The notes under the pieces: model-generated | Told to the model about the DNA's origin: nothing | Seen by the model: only the letters and a program-made list of their open reading frames with translations | Database searches by the model: none | Program-made: the position numbers and the translations under genes | Origin: Deltaproteobacteria bacterium | GTDB lineage: Bacteria; Desulfobacterota; GWC2-55-46; DRQE01 | Direction: 5' to 3' | NCBI GenBank assembly: GCA_030631875.1 | Contig: DAOVKH010000057.1 | Span: forward strand, 1 to 9,217 | Length of the DNA stretch: 9,217 bases | Shown: one piece after another, positions 1 through 6,372 of the stretch | How the letters are laid out: the number at the start of each line of letters is the position of its first letter | Position numbering within the stretch: position 1 is the stretch's first letter

Positions 1-561
1 ACGGCGGTCTCTTTTGACGATGCAGAAGGGACTTCAAAGATAGCCCTCTACTTGGATTCGCTCAGATGGAGGTGGACGAGCAGTGTGATTAACTTCAACT
101 TCTCGGATCAGATGGATAGCACACAGAAGCTCGCAGAAGGTGCTCTGACGCTAAAGAACAGGTTGCGCATGGCATTTAATAAAGTAAAGAGCGGCGACAT
201 TAAGGCACCTCCCTCTGAGTCTATTACAGTGATAATAGCGTTAGCCTTCACAGGAGTACTCCTGTCGCTATTAATAAAGCATCTGAGAAGAAGGCGTTTT
301 GAGAAGAGTGAAAAAACACCTCTCTTCTACAAGAAGTTTTTGGCTTTACTTAAGAAGCGTTCGCTCAATAAACTGCCGAGCGAGACACCGATGGAGTTTG
401 CCGTAAGAACCAATATAAGAGAAGCTGTCGAGATAACGAAGATATACGAGCGGGTAAGGTATGGAAGGTATCGGCTAAAGGCGAGTGATGATAAGTATTC
501 TCAATTACTGCTGCTACAGATAAAAGAAAGAGGAAGGAAGGGACGCTCAGAAGCACTTTAG
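1..561 (+). CDS. TgpA-like transglutaminase family membrane protein, C-terminal part (5' end outside window)
   Basis: The frame is open from the first base and ends at TAG 559-561, giving 186 C-terminal residues. Seen: an opening segment with LYLDSLRWRW and, a few residues on, NFSDQ, which matches the region just after the transglutaminase core in TgpA/DUF3488 proteins. A membrane helix follows at about partial residues 73-94 (ITVIIALAFTGVLLSLLI), then a basic stretch and a cytoplasmic tail of about 90 residues with the feel of a DUF4129 domain (TPMEFA, then a YERVRYGRY-type segment). Known of the family: an inner-membrane protein with several N-terminal helices, a periplasmic Cys-His-Asp transglutaminase or protease-like core, one last helix and DUF4129. 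The catalytic triad would lie upstream and cannot be checked. The physiological substrate is not known from sequence. The gene converges on the minus-strand signalling operon and has no evident functional link to it. Confidence 0.8.
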   Translation, partial: TAVSFDDAEGTSKIALYLDSLRWRWTSSVINFNFSDQMDSTQKLAEGALTLKNRLRMAFNKVKSGDIKAPPSESITVIIALAFTGVLLSLLIKHLRRRRFEKSEKTPLFYKKFLALLKKRSLNKLPSETPMEFAVRTNIREAVEITKIYERVRYGRYRLKASDDKYSQLLLLQIKERGRKGRSEAL

Positions 562-592
562 ATATGGCCTCTTAAAGATAAGACCTACTTCA

Positions 593-970
593 TCAGGCAA
601 GGCCTTCTTCGATTGCCACTATGAGCTTCTTCATATCTATGGGTTTTGCAACGTAGCCGTCGAAGCCTTTCTCGATAAACTCCCTCTCATCGCCCTTCAT
701 GGCGGCCGCCGTTATGGCTATGATATATGTATCCTCAAAGCCCTCTTCCGCCTTGATTGTCTTTGTTGCCGTAATACCGTCCATTACCGGAAGGTTTATA
801 TCCATCAGGATTATATCAGGGCTTTCCTTCTTACCTAAGACCATCTCCACGGCCTCTTCACCCGTCTCCGCCTCTAATATCTCATAGCCGTTGAGCGTTA
901 ACATCTCACGAACAAGTACCTTGTTCATAAAGTTATCCTCAACTACGAGTATCTTTACTCCCTTATCCAT
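593..970 (-). CDS. Single-domain response regulator (CheY/DivK-like receiver)
   Basis: A 125-residue protein that is only a receiver domain. Seen: acidic pair E11-D12 (LVVEDN), phosphoacceptor D57 (ILMDINLPVMDG), switch T87 (AITAAAMKGD) and K109 (VAKPID), so all the residues for phosphorylation are present. There is no output domain. The AMKGDE signature after the switch threonine is typical of DivK and of receivers attached to hybrid kinases, more than of CheY or transcription-factor receivers. The ATG follows the kinase stop codon by 3 bases and has a GGGGAG ribosome site about 6 bases upstream, inside the end of the kinase gene, so the two are probably translated together. Likely role (inference): accepts phosphate from the upstream kinase and acts by protein contact, as shuttle, sink or allosteric regulator. 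No HPt protein is encoded in the window. It is the last gene of the operon. Confidence 0.93.
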   Translation of the reverse strand: MDKGVKILVVEDNFMNKVLVREMLTLNGYEILEAETGEEAVEMVLGKKESPDIILMDINLPVMDGITATKTIKAEEGFEDTYIIAITAAAMKGDEREFIEKGFDGYVAKPIDMKKLIVAIEEGLA

Positions 971-973
971 GCC

Positions 974-3922
974 CTACTCCCCGCCCTTTGTCTTGAAGAT
1001 TGCTACCCGATTGCCGCCGTCAAGGAGAGCCTTCTTACGCAATTTAAAGAGTTCTCGCCTTAAGGTTTCGGCACTAACGTCGGGGTAAGTAACGACCGCT
1101 ATAGAGACACTTAACGAAGCGTCGGCGGACTTACCATTGAAGGTGTGCGCCTCTGTCATTGCGCGTATCTTCTCGGCGGCCTTTGCGGCGTCTGCGGAGC
1201 CAAGCCCTGAGAGTATTACGGCAAATTCATCGCCGGCAAACCTCACAAGACAATCGGCCTTGCGTATGTTGGTCTTGAGAAGATCGGAGAGCTCACAAAG
1301 TGCCGCGTCTCCGGCACTCCTTCCGTTTACGGTATTAAATGTTTTAAGTTTATCGACATCTATCAGCAGTATTGAAAAAGGCTGTTTATAGCGGTCGGCT
1401 CTGGCGACCTCGCGCGGCAATACGGTATCAAAATACCTTCTATTAAAGAGACCTGTATCAAGGTCTACCATACTCGCCTTCTCAGGGTATGCCAACTCAA
1501 GGAGGCGTATCTCCGCAAAGAAATCTTCTTTACTGAAGTCAGACTTTTGAACGATACTCTCTATATTACTTTCAAGCTTCTTCTTATCTTCCTTGGTTAT
1601 ATCCTTTGCCGTAAAGACTATGACGGGGATAGCCATAGTAATCGGGTTCTTCCTGAGCGCGCTGACTACATCAAAGCCGCTCACCTCCGGCATCATCAGA
1701 TCAAGCACTATCAGATCCGGCACCGTATCGACGGCCTTCTCTATGGCGGCTCTTCCGCCGTCGGCGCTCATAACCTTAAACCCCTCGCCTTCCAATATAT
1801 CCTTGAGCAATTCTATTATCTGCGGCTCGTCATCTACGACAAGTATATTCATCGGCTCGCTCAGAGCCTTGGCCTTGAAGTCGAGCCTTGAGAGTGTTGC
1901 AAGTATCTTACTCTTGTCGACCGGCTTGACGAGATAATCCACGGCACCTTGAGCAAAACCAAGCTCCTTATTATTTGTAGCCGAGACTATGATGACCGGT
2001 ATATCCATCGTGTACTTAGATTCTTTAAGCTCACCTAAGACCTCCCAGCCGTCCTTGCCCGGTATGGCGATACCCATAATAATGGCAAAGGGTTGTAGAT
2101 TCTTTGCCGTCTCCAGGAGCTTACTGCCGTCGTTTACCACCTTAACGTCAAAGTGATCCTCACTTAAGTAAATCTCTATCAGTTGGTTTATATCAGCGCT
2201 CTCGGTAGAGATGATTATTAAAGGCCGACCCTCTTCACCGGTGGCGGTGAGTGAGGTCTCTTTCTTTAACTCTTCGGGCTGAGCTACAAAGTCCACGCCC
2301 TCGCCATCGTGCGGCAGCTTCAAGGTAAATGTACAGCCCTCACCAAGCTCACCTTCGGCCCATATCTCACCGCCGTGAAGCTCAACGAGACGCTTAGTAA
2401 GTGCAAGGCCGAGCCCCGTTCCTCCGTGATCACGCGTAACGGACGGGTCTATCTGCTCGAACTCTTTAAAGAGACGCCCTATATCCTCACTCTTTATACC
2501 CATGCCCGTATCCTGAACCGAGATATAGAAAAACCTCTTCATATCCATCCCGACAGGCTCCGTCTTTATATCCCAATCTATAGTGACGCTACCGCCGTCG
2601 TCATTAAACTTAACGGCATTGGACAGAAGGTTAAACATAATCTGCTTAAACTTACCTTTATCGGCCTTAATGATGGGAGATGCCGTAACGGTCTTTGTAC
2701 TTATGGAGACATTCTTCTTCTCGGCCATAGGCCTTACCGTCGCAATTATATCGCCTAAGAAATCGACGACAGAGAAGTCTTCTTCCATTAACTCCATCCT
2801 GCCGGCCTCTATCTTAGAGAGATCCAGTATACTGTTTATCAGCTCCAGAAGGTGCGTACCGCTTGAGTTTATGTATTTAACATACTGCTCCTGCTTTTCG
2901 GTGAGGTCGCCGAATGCCTTCTCCTGCAAGAGCTCCGAGAAGCCTATGACGGAGTTAAGCGGGGTGCGTAACTCGTGGCTGACGTTGGCAAGAAACTGGC
3001 TCTTCATGAAACTTGCCTTGGATAGCTCCTGGTTCTTCGCCTCAAGCTCTTCTTTGTTATCGGAGAGTTCTTCATTGGCACGCCTTAATTCTTCGGTCCT
3101 CTCCTCAACGTTCCCTTCAAGTGTCGCGTAAGACTCCTGCAGGCCTTCGGCCATCTTATTAAACTCACGCGCCAGAGAGCCTATCTCGTCATCACCGAAT
3201 ATCTCGGCACGCTGCCTTAGGTCTCCTTTACCCATCTGCTTTGCAGATTCTTCTATCGCTATAATCGGCCTCGTTATGGATCTTGTAAAGTAACCCCAAA
3301 GTATTATGGCTATTAATATAGCCGCTACGGTAAATACAATTGTGATAACGATGATGATATTGCCAAGCTCCTTGGCCCTTGAGTAGGCATTGTAGCCTTC
3401 ATGCTTCTCAAATTCTATAACCTTAGTAAAAATACTGAAGGCCTTATTGAAGTTTCTCTTTCCTGCCTCGCCGTACATATTGGTTGCCTTCTTATTATCT
3501 CCGGCCGAAGAAAGTTCGATTATCTGATGCTGAGTCTCCCAATAACTCATGAGGTTATCGCTGAACTTTCTAAAGAGAACCTCCGCTTCATCGCTCAGGC
3601 CGAAAGCTCTGTACTGAAACATAAGTCCTTCGACTGTATCTCTATGGCTACCTAAGCCTTCGAGCAAGAAGAGCTTTGAACCCTCATCTTCGACGCTAAC
3701 GTGAAGGAAGAGCTGTTGACGCTGTGCCATAAGCTCCTTCTCTATAGTGGATAATGTATCGAGGCGCCCAAAGTAGCTTTCATATAAGGTCTCGGTCACA
3801 CCAACGACCTTCGTGGCATTATATAGGCCTACGGCACCGCCCACCCCCATCATAAATATGAAGAAGAGTAGTATGAGACCAATCTTGCGCGAGATACTTA
3901 TGGAGCTAAATGGTGCTTTCAT
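974..3922 (-). CDS. Hybrid sensor histidine kinase with pseudo-receiver, receiver and C-terminal GGDEF diguanylate cyclase
   Basis: A 982-residue membrane kinase, numbered from the ATG at 3922. An in-frame GTG lies one codon earlier, but AGGAGG at 3930-3935 is 7 bases from the ATG and only 4 from the GTG. Seen in order: helix 13-34; extracytoplasmic, probably four-helix-bundle sensor 35-186; helix 187-209; HAMP 210-262; coiled coil to about 304; HisKA with H316 (NVSHELRTP); HATPase with N431/N435, DTGMGI from D471, and GGTGLGL near 500. Receiver 1 (about 566-679) lacks the phosphoacceptor Asp (G617, MGIAIPGKDG) and the acidic pair (S572-T573), but keeps S647 and K666. Receiver 2 (691-807) is intact (D697-D698, D741, T771, K793). 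A GGDEF-family domain (about 817-976) has D855, K860, N863, D872, AGDEF 896-900 and an RxxD inhibitory site 887-890. Predicted: autophosphorylation, phosphotransfer to receiver 2 and to partners, and regulated c-di-GMP synthesis. The signal is unknown. Confidence 0.93.
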   Translation of the reverse strand: MKAPFSSISISRKIGLILLFFIFMMGVGGAVGLYNATKVVGVTETLYESYFGRLDTLSTIEKELMAQRQQLFLHVSVEDEGSKLFLLEGLGSHRDTVEGLMFQYRAFGLSDEAEVLFRKFSDNLMSYWETQHQIIELSSAGDNKKATNMYGEAGKRNFNKAFSIFTKVIEFEKHEGYNAYSRAKELGNIIIVITIVFTVAAILIAIILWGYFTRSITRPIIAIEESAKQMGKGDLRQRAEIFGDDEIGSLAREFNKMAEGLQESYATLEGNVEERTEELRRANEELSDNKEELEAKNQELSKASFMKSQFLANVSHELRTPLNSVIGFSELLQEKAFGDLTEKQEQYVKYINSSGTHLLELINSILDLSKIEAGRMELMEEDFSVVDFLGDIIATVRPMAEKKNVSISTKTVTASPIIKADKGKFKQIMFNLLSNAVKFNDDGGSVTIDWDIKTEPVGMDMKRFFYISVQDTGMGIKSEDIGRLFKEFEQIDPSVTRDHGGTGLGLALTKRLVELHGGEIWAEGELGEGCTFTLKLPHDGEGVDFVAQPEELKKETSLTATGEEGRPLIIISTESADINQLIEIYLSEDHFDVKVVNDGSKLLETAKNLQPFAIIMGIAIPGKDGWEVLGELKESKYTMDIPVIIVSATNNKELGFAQGAVDYLVKPVDKSKILATLSRLDFKAKALSEPMNILVVDDEPQIIELLKDILEGEGFKVMSADGGRAAIEKAVDTVPDLIVLDLMMPEVSGFDVVSALRKNPITMAIPVIVFTAKDITKEDKKKLESNIESIVQKSDFSKEDFFAEIRLLELAYPEKASMVDLDTGLFNRRYFDTVLPREVARADRYKQPFSILLIDVDKLKTFNTVNGRSAGDAALCELSDLLKTNIRKADCLVRFAGDEFAVILSGLGSADAAKAAEKIRAMTEAHTFNGKSADASLSVSIAVVTYPDVSAETLRRELFKLRKKALLDGGNRVAIFKTKGGE

Positions 3923-5607
3923 CACAGAGCCTCCTGCCGACTACCGTCGCCCAAGGACGACGCTACTTCATATGTCATAAGAATATGCCCTACGTCTCCG
4001 CCGGCCAGGTGAAGCGGTACGGCCCTAACCCTCAATTCAACGGTCTTTTTTTGTCCGGGCAACCCTGATTTATATTCAACGCAGAATTCTTCACAATGCC
4101 CCACATAAACCCGCTTGATAGAAGCCAAGACCACCGGAGTTCCAAAGAGATCGTCTGAGAAAAGATTGTACGTACCTACAAGATTCGACCTTGCGTCCCC
4201 TGTCAATATCTCCTTACTCATGGCATTCGACACCACGCATAGCCCCTCTTCATCGAAGACCATTACACCAAAGGGCATCTGCAGGAGTATCTTCTCACAG
4301 AAGGCCTTTGCCGCGTGTTCTTTAGCGAATAATTCCGTATAAGCACGAATAGCACCTACATTTGCGGCCATCGTCTTAAAGAAAGACAGGGCACTTTCAG
4401 GAATATCTCGCTTAACCTTAAACATCATGTCAAAGAAACCGACTATCGTCTCACCCTGCATTATAGGCGTTGATACCATCATGGCGACCCCTTCGTCCTT
4501 CAAGATATCCACGAAGCCTGCGTCGGGGTATCTATCTATGGGGTCATAGACTACCTGCTCAGGAGAACTCATACGGCCTGTAGAATCCACCGTCTCTCCC
4601 TTATAGAAGAATGTGCCTGAGAACCCTTTAGAAACGCTCAACTTTAACCCGTCCTGCTCAAGAAGATATATCGCTCCGCCTTCGGCCTCCGAGACACCTA
4701 ATGATTCGATTATCGCGCGTTGCGATATCTCGTGGTAGGATAAGGACTGACCAAACATCCTGGCCAAAGCACTCAGAGCACTCAGCCTCAGCTTAACATT
4801 CTCGCGCTCACTATCGGCAGAGCGTCTTATGCTCTCACCCTCAAGCAAGGTCTCGCTTGATCTATCCATTACTTTATTCAAAGCGCGTGATATAGCCCCG
4901 GCCTCGCCCTTCATATCTTCTCTAAATCTAAAGTTACCGCCTCCACCCAATACAACCCCTCTTGAGTGAGAGAAAAAATCCCTTATCGGAACGAGAGACC
5001 TTCTTATAAAGATTACCGCTAATAACAAGGCTACGATAAAAGATATAACCAAGGCTACGAAGACAGTCGCCGCTCTTGCCTCTAAGGCCTCTGCCCGTTG
5101 AAGCTCTACTGTATCCATCAGCTGATTTATGCCTTCAATAAGAAAAAATGTGCTCGAATCTATTTGATTATGTATCAGAAGTTCTTCCTCAGCACTTGAG
5201 GCCTGACCAAGCCTCACAACACCGGACTTGACCTTTGCCCAGTTATTCTCTATGACCTCAACAAGGCCACTGTGCATACCAAGCTCACCCAGATGTTTGT
5301 CATGTACGGGGTCATTGAGCACATCTAAGAGCCCATCTATCTCTTCCACAGAATCCTCAATGGCCGCGCCCATATCACCTTCAAAGTCCTTGGAAATGAC
5401 GAAGATATCGAGCGTAAACTCAAGCCTTACTACATTGTTTTCAACGAGGGCGAGCTTACGGTTAAGTACGTCATAGTGGGCAAGCTCCCTCCCCTCTTTG
5501 GATAGACCAAATAGAAGCCAGCCGTCAAATACGAAGAGTGACGAAAAGAATATTAAGAGTATGATGGATTGTTTTACTATGGAAAGTTCTCTAATGCTAC
5601 GTTTCAT
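3922..5607 (-). CDS. Membrane sensor with HAMP-like linker, GAF and PAS domains, lacking a kinase or other output domain
   Basis: A 561-residue protein, numbered from the ATG at 5607, chosen because GAAGG sits 5 bases upstream. A TTG seven codons earlier is possible but less likely. Seen: helix 14-34; extracytoplasmic helical region 35-179, probably a four-helix bundle like those of chemoreceptors; helix 180-201; a HAMP-like linker 202-255; a GAF-type domain about 274-428 (GGAIYLLEQDGLKL ... STPIMQGETIVGFF); and a PAS-type domain about 433-548 (MPFGVMVFDEEGLCVVSNAM). The protein then ends. There is no HisKA, HATPase, GGDEF, EAL, phosphatase or methyl-accepting signalling region. Its TGA stop shares its last base with the kinase ATG, so the two are probably made together. 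Inference: a co-receptor that modulates the adjacent kinase, whose membrane half has the same layout. GAF and PAS ligands cannot be read from sequence; no haem- or flavin-specific motif stood out. Confidence 0.85.
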   Translation of the reverse strand: MKRSIRELSIVKQSIILLIFFSSLFVFDGWLLFGLSKEGRELAHYDVLNRKLALVENNVVRLEFTLDIFVISKDFEGDMGAAIEDSVEEIDGLLDVLNDPVHDKHLGELGMHSGLVEVIENNWAKVKSGVVRLGQASSAEEELLIHNQIDSSTFFLIEGINQLMDTVELQRAEALEARAATVFVALVISFIVALLLAVIFIRRSLVPIRDFFSHSRGVVLGGGGNFRFREDMKGEAGAISRALNKVMDRSSETLLEGESIRRSADSERENVKLRLSALSALARMFGQSLSYHEISQRAIIESLGVSEAEGGAIYLLEQDGLKLSVSKGFSGTFFYKGETVDSTGRMSSPEQVVYDPIDRYPDAGFVDILKDEGVAMMVSTPIMQGETIVGFFDMMFKVKRDIPESALSFFKTMAANVGAIRAYTELFAKEHAAKAFCEKILLQMPFGVMVFDEEGLCVVSNAMSKEILTGDARSNLVGTYNLFSDDLFGTPVVLASIKRVYVGHCEEFCVEYKSGLPGQKKTVELRVRAVPLHLAGGDVGHILMTYEVASSLGDGSRQEAL

Positions 5608-5667
5608 AGACACCTTCAATATAAACAATTATTACGCGGAATTAAGACGTGGCGAAAAAACAAACGA
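5608..5667 (-). other. Short intergenic spacer between HTH-receiver and sensor genes
   Basis: Sixty bases, AT-rich. Read on the minus strand it begins with a T-rich run (TTTGTTTTTT) but has no stem before it, so it is not a convincing terminator. It ends with the GAAGG ribosome site of the sensor gene (5613-5617). The best reading is that transcription continues through it and the four signalling genes form one operon. Confidence 0.5.
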
Positions 5668-6237
5668 TTAAAGCAGCAGTCTCTTAGCATTAATCCTAAC
5701 CTCTTCGAGCTTCAGAGGCTTTGCGAGGCAAAAGTCGGCTCCGGCAGAGACTATGTTCTTCATCTCAACCTCGCCAAAGGCCGTAACGGCAAGTATCCTT
5801 ATCTTACCCAAAGAACCTTCCTTCTTCAGGCGTCGGCAGACCTCATAGCCGTCTATCTTAGGCATACGAATGTCGAGTATCAAGAGATCCGGCTCAAATG
5901 AGCCTATCTTTATAAGTGCTTCGTAGCCGTCAGATGCGGTCTCTATCTCGTAGTCTACACCACCTGAGACAAAGGCCCCCTTCATGAACTCGACTATCGC
6001 AGGCTCATCGTCGACTATAAGAATCTTCTTTTTATTAGGAAATACCTCGTCCTTTATCTGAAATTTATACTTATTGATAAAGGTCTTAAAGTCATCACGC
6101 TTAACACGATAATGGCCTCCGGGTGTCTTAAAGGCCTCAAGCTTACCGGAGTGTATCCACTTCTTAACGGCATTTATCGTAACATGGCTAAGCGAGGCTA
6201 TCTCGCCAGTTGTATATGGCTTTTCTTTAAGTGACAT
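5668..6237 (-). CDS. Excisionase/MerR-type HTH DNA-binding protein with C-terminal receiver domain
   Basis: A 189-residue protein. Seen: an N-terminal winged HTH of the MerR/BldC/excisionase type at about 7-58 (YTTGEIASLSHVTINAVKKWI, then the wing motif KTPGGHYRV), a short linker, and a complete receiver at about 70-189 with D76-D77 (LIVDDEP), phosphoacceptor D122 (LILDIRMPKIDG), switch T152 (VTAFGE) and K173 (LAKPL). This is the reverse of the usual OmpR, NarL or NtrC order, in which the receiver comes first. The ATG at 6237 has GAGG 4 bases upstream. It is the first gene after the promoter at 6327-6356 and is followed, 60 bases on, by the membrane sensor. Inference: phosphorylation by the operon's kinase alters DNA binding or dimerisation, and the protein may regulate its own promoter. 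Similar HTH-receiver proteins occur, to my knowledge, in deltaproteobacterial lineages; targets here are unknown. Confidence 0.9.
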   Translation of the reverse strand: MSLKEKPYTTGEIASLSHVTINAVKKWIHSGKLEAFKTPGGHYRVKRDDFKTFINKYKFQIKDEVFPNKKKILIVDDEPAIVEFMKGAFVSGGVDYEIETASDGYEALIKIGSFEPDLLILDIRMPKIDGYEVCRRLKKEGSLGKIRILAVTAFGEVEMKNIVSAGADFCLAKPLKLEEVRINAKRLLL

Positions 6238-6320
6238 AATTCCTCTTTATTTATATTAAGATTAAAATCGAAGTATGAAGTATTTACAAATAAGGAATTC
6301 TCAGCTGACTTTATATATTG
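6238..6320 (-). promoter_or_regulatory. AT-rich 5' leader of the signalling operon
   Basis: The predicted untranslated leader of about 83 bases between the promoter and the HTH-receiver ATG. It holds a 7-base tandem duplication (GAAGTAT twice at 6270-6283, plus-strand sense), an overlapping 12-base inverted repeat TATTT-AC-AAATA at 6281-6292, and the GAGG ribosome site close to the start codon. I see no known riboswitch fold or c-di-GMP aptamer in it. Confidence 0.4.
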
Positions 6321-6326
6321 ACTCCA

Positions 6327-6356
6327 ATAATATCCTTCAAGACTCGACAGTGTCAA
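6327..6356 (-). promoter_or_regulatory. Sigma70-type promoter of the signalling operon
   Basis: Read on the minus strand there is a perfect TTGACA -35 box (6351-6356), an 18-base spacer and TATTAT as a -10 box (6327-6332, 5 of 6 to consensus). Transcription would start near 6320, leaving a leader of about 83 bases before the HTH-receiver ATG at 6237. A weaker overlapping candidate also exists just downstream: TTGAAG, 17 bases, TATATA. The promoter lies in the gap after polA, so the signalling genes can be expressed independently of polA. Confidence 0.65.
6344..6356. promoter_or_regulatory. Dyad overlapping the -35 box, possible operator
   Basis: On the minus strand the 13 bases TTGACACTGTCGA form an odd-centred inverted repeat, with 5 of 6 pairs complementary and the remaining one T opposite G. 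It includes the whole -35 hexamer and reaches into the spacer. A protein bound here would compete with RNA polymerase. Autoregulation by the HTH-receiver protein encoded directly downstream is an attractive but untested idea; a dyad this short can arise by chance. Confidence 0.3.
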
Positions 6357-6370
6357 GGCTTTTTAAAGCC
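6357..6370 (-). other. Small hairpin just after polA stop
   Basis: On the minus strand GGCTTTAAAAAGCC can fold as a 5-6 bp stem with a very small loop, 2 bases after the polA stop codon. The following bases are TTGACACTG, not a T-run, so it does not look like a standard intrinsic terminator. It could end transcription weakly or protect the polA 3' end. It abuts the -35 box of the next promoter. Confidence 0.25.
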
Positions 6371-6372
6371 CT

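Noticed and set aside
562..592. Bidirectional terminator between the convergent genes
   Set aside because: Only a 5-bp stem with a 4-base loop and no T-run on either strand.
1547..1937. Open frames of about 114 codons on the plus strand within the kinase gene
   Set aside because: They lie opposite the second receiver, whose motifs are complete on the minus strand. The translations are low-complexity with no recognisable domain.
2309..3131. Plus-strand open frames of 149 and 182 codons opposite HisKA/HATPase
   Set aside because: They are shadows of a strongly conserved kinase core on the minus strand. The predicted proteins show Ser/Leu-rich or irregular composition and no motifs.
5569..5901. 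Plus-strand open frame of 110 codons crossing the gap between the sensor and HTH-receiver genes
   Set aside because: It overlaps the conserved receiver on the other strand and shows no domain or plausible ribosome site.
593..6237. Chemotaxis-like or phage-defence cluster
   Set aside because: No CheA, CheW, CheB/R, methyl-accepting signalling region, nuclease, toxin or mobile element is present. All domains fit two-component and c-di-GMP signalling.
6291..6300. TAAGGAATTC shared with the polA upstream region (about 9027-9036, opposite strand)
   Set aside because: A single 10-mer containing an SD-like AAGG and an EcoRI-type palindrome. Likely coincidence between AT-rich leaders.
6238..6320. 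c-di-GMP or other riboswitch in the operon leader
   Set aside because: The leader is only about 83 bases, AT-rich, and lacks the paired helices and conserved bases of known aptamers.
6357..6370. Intrinsic terminator for polA
   Set aside because: The stem is short, the loop tiny, and no T-run follows in the polA direction. Kept only as a low-confidence hairpin.
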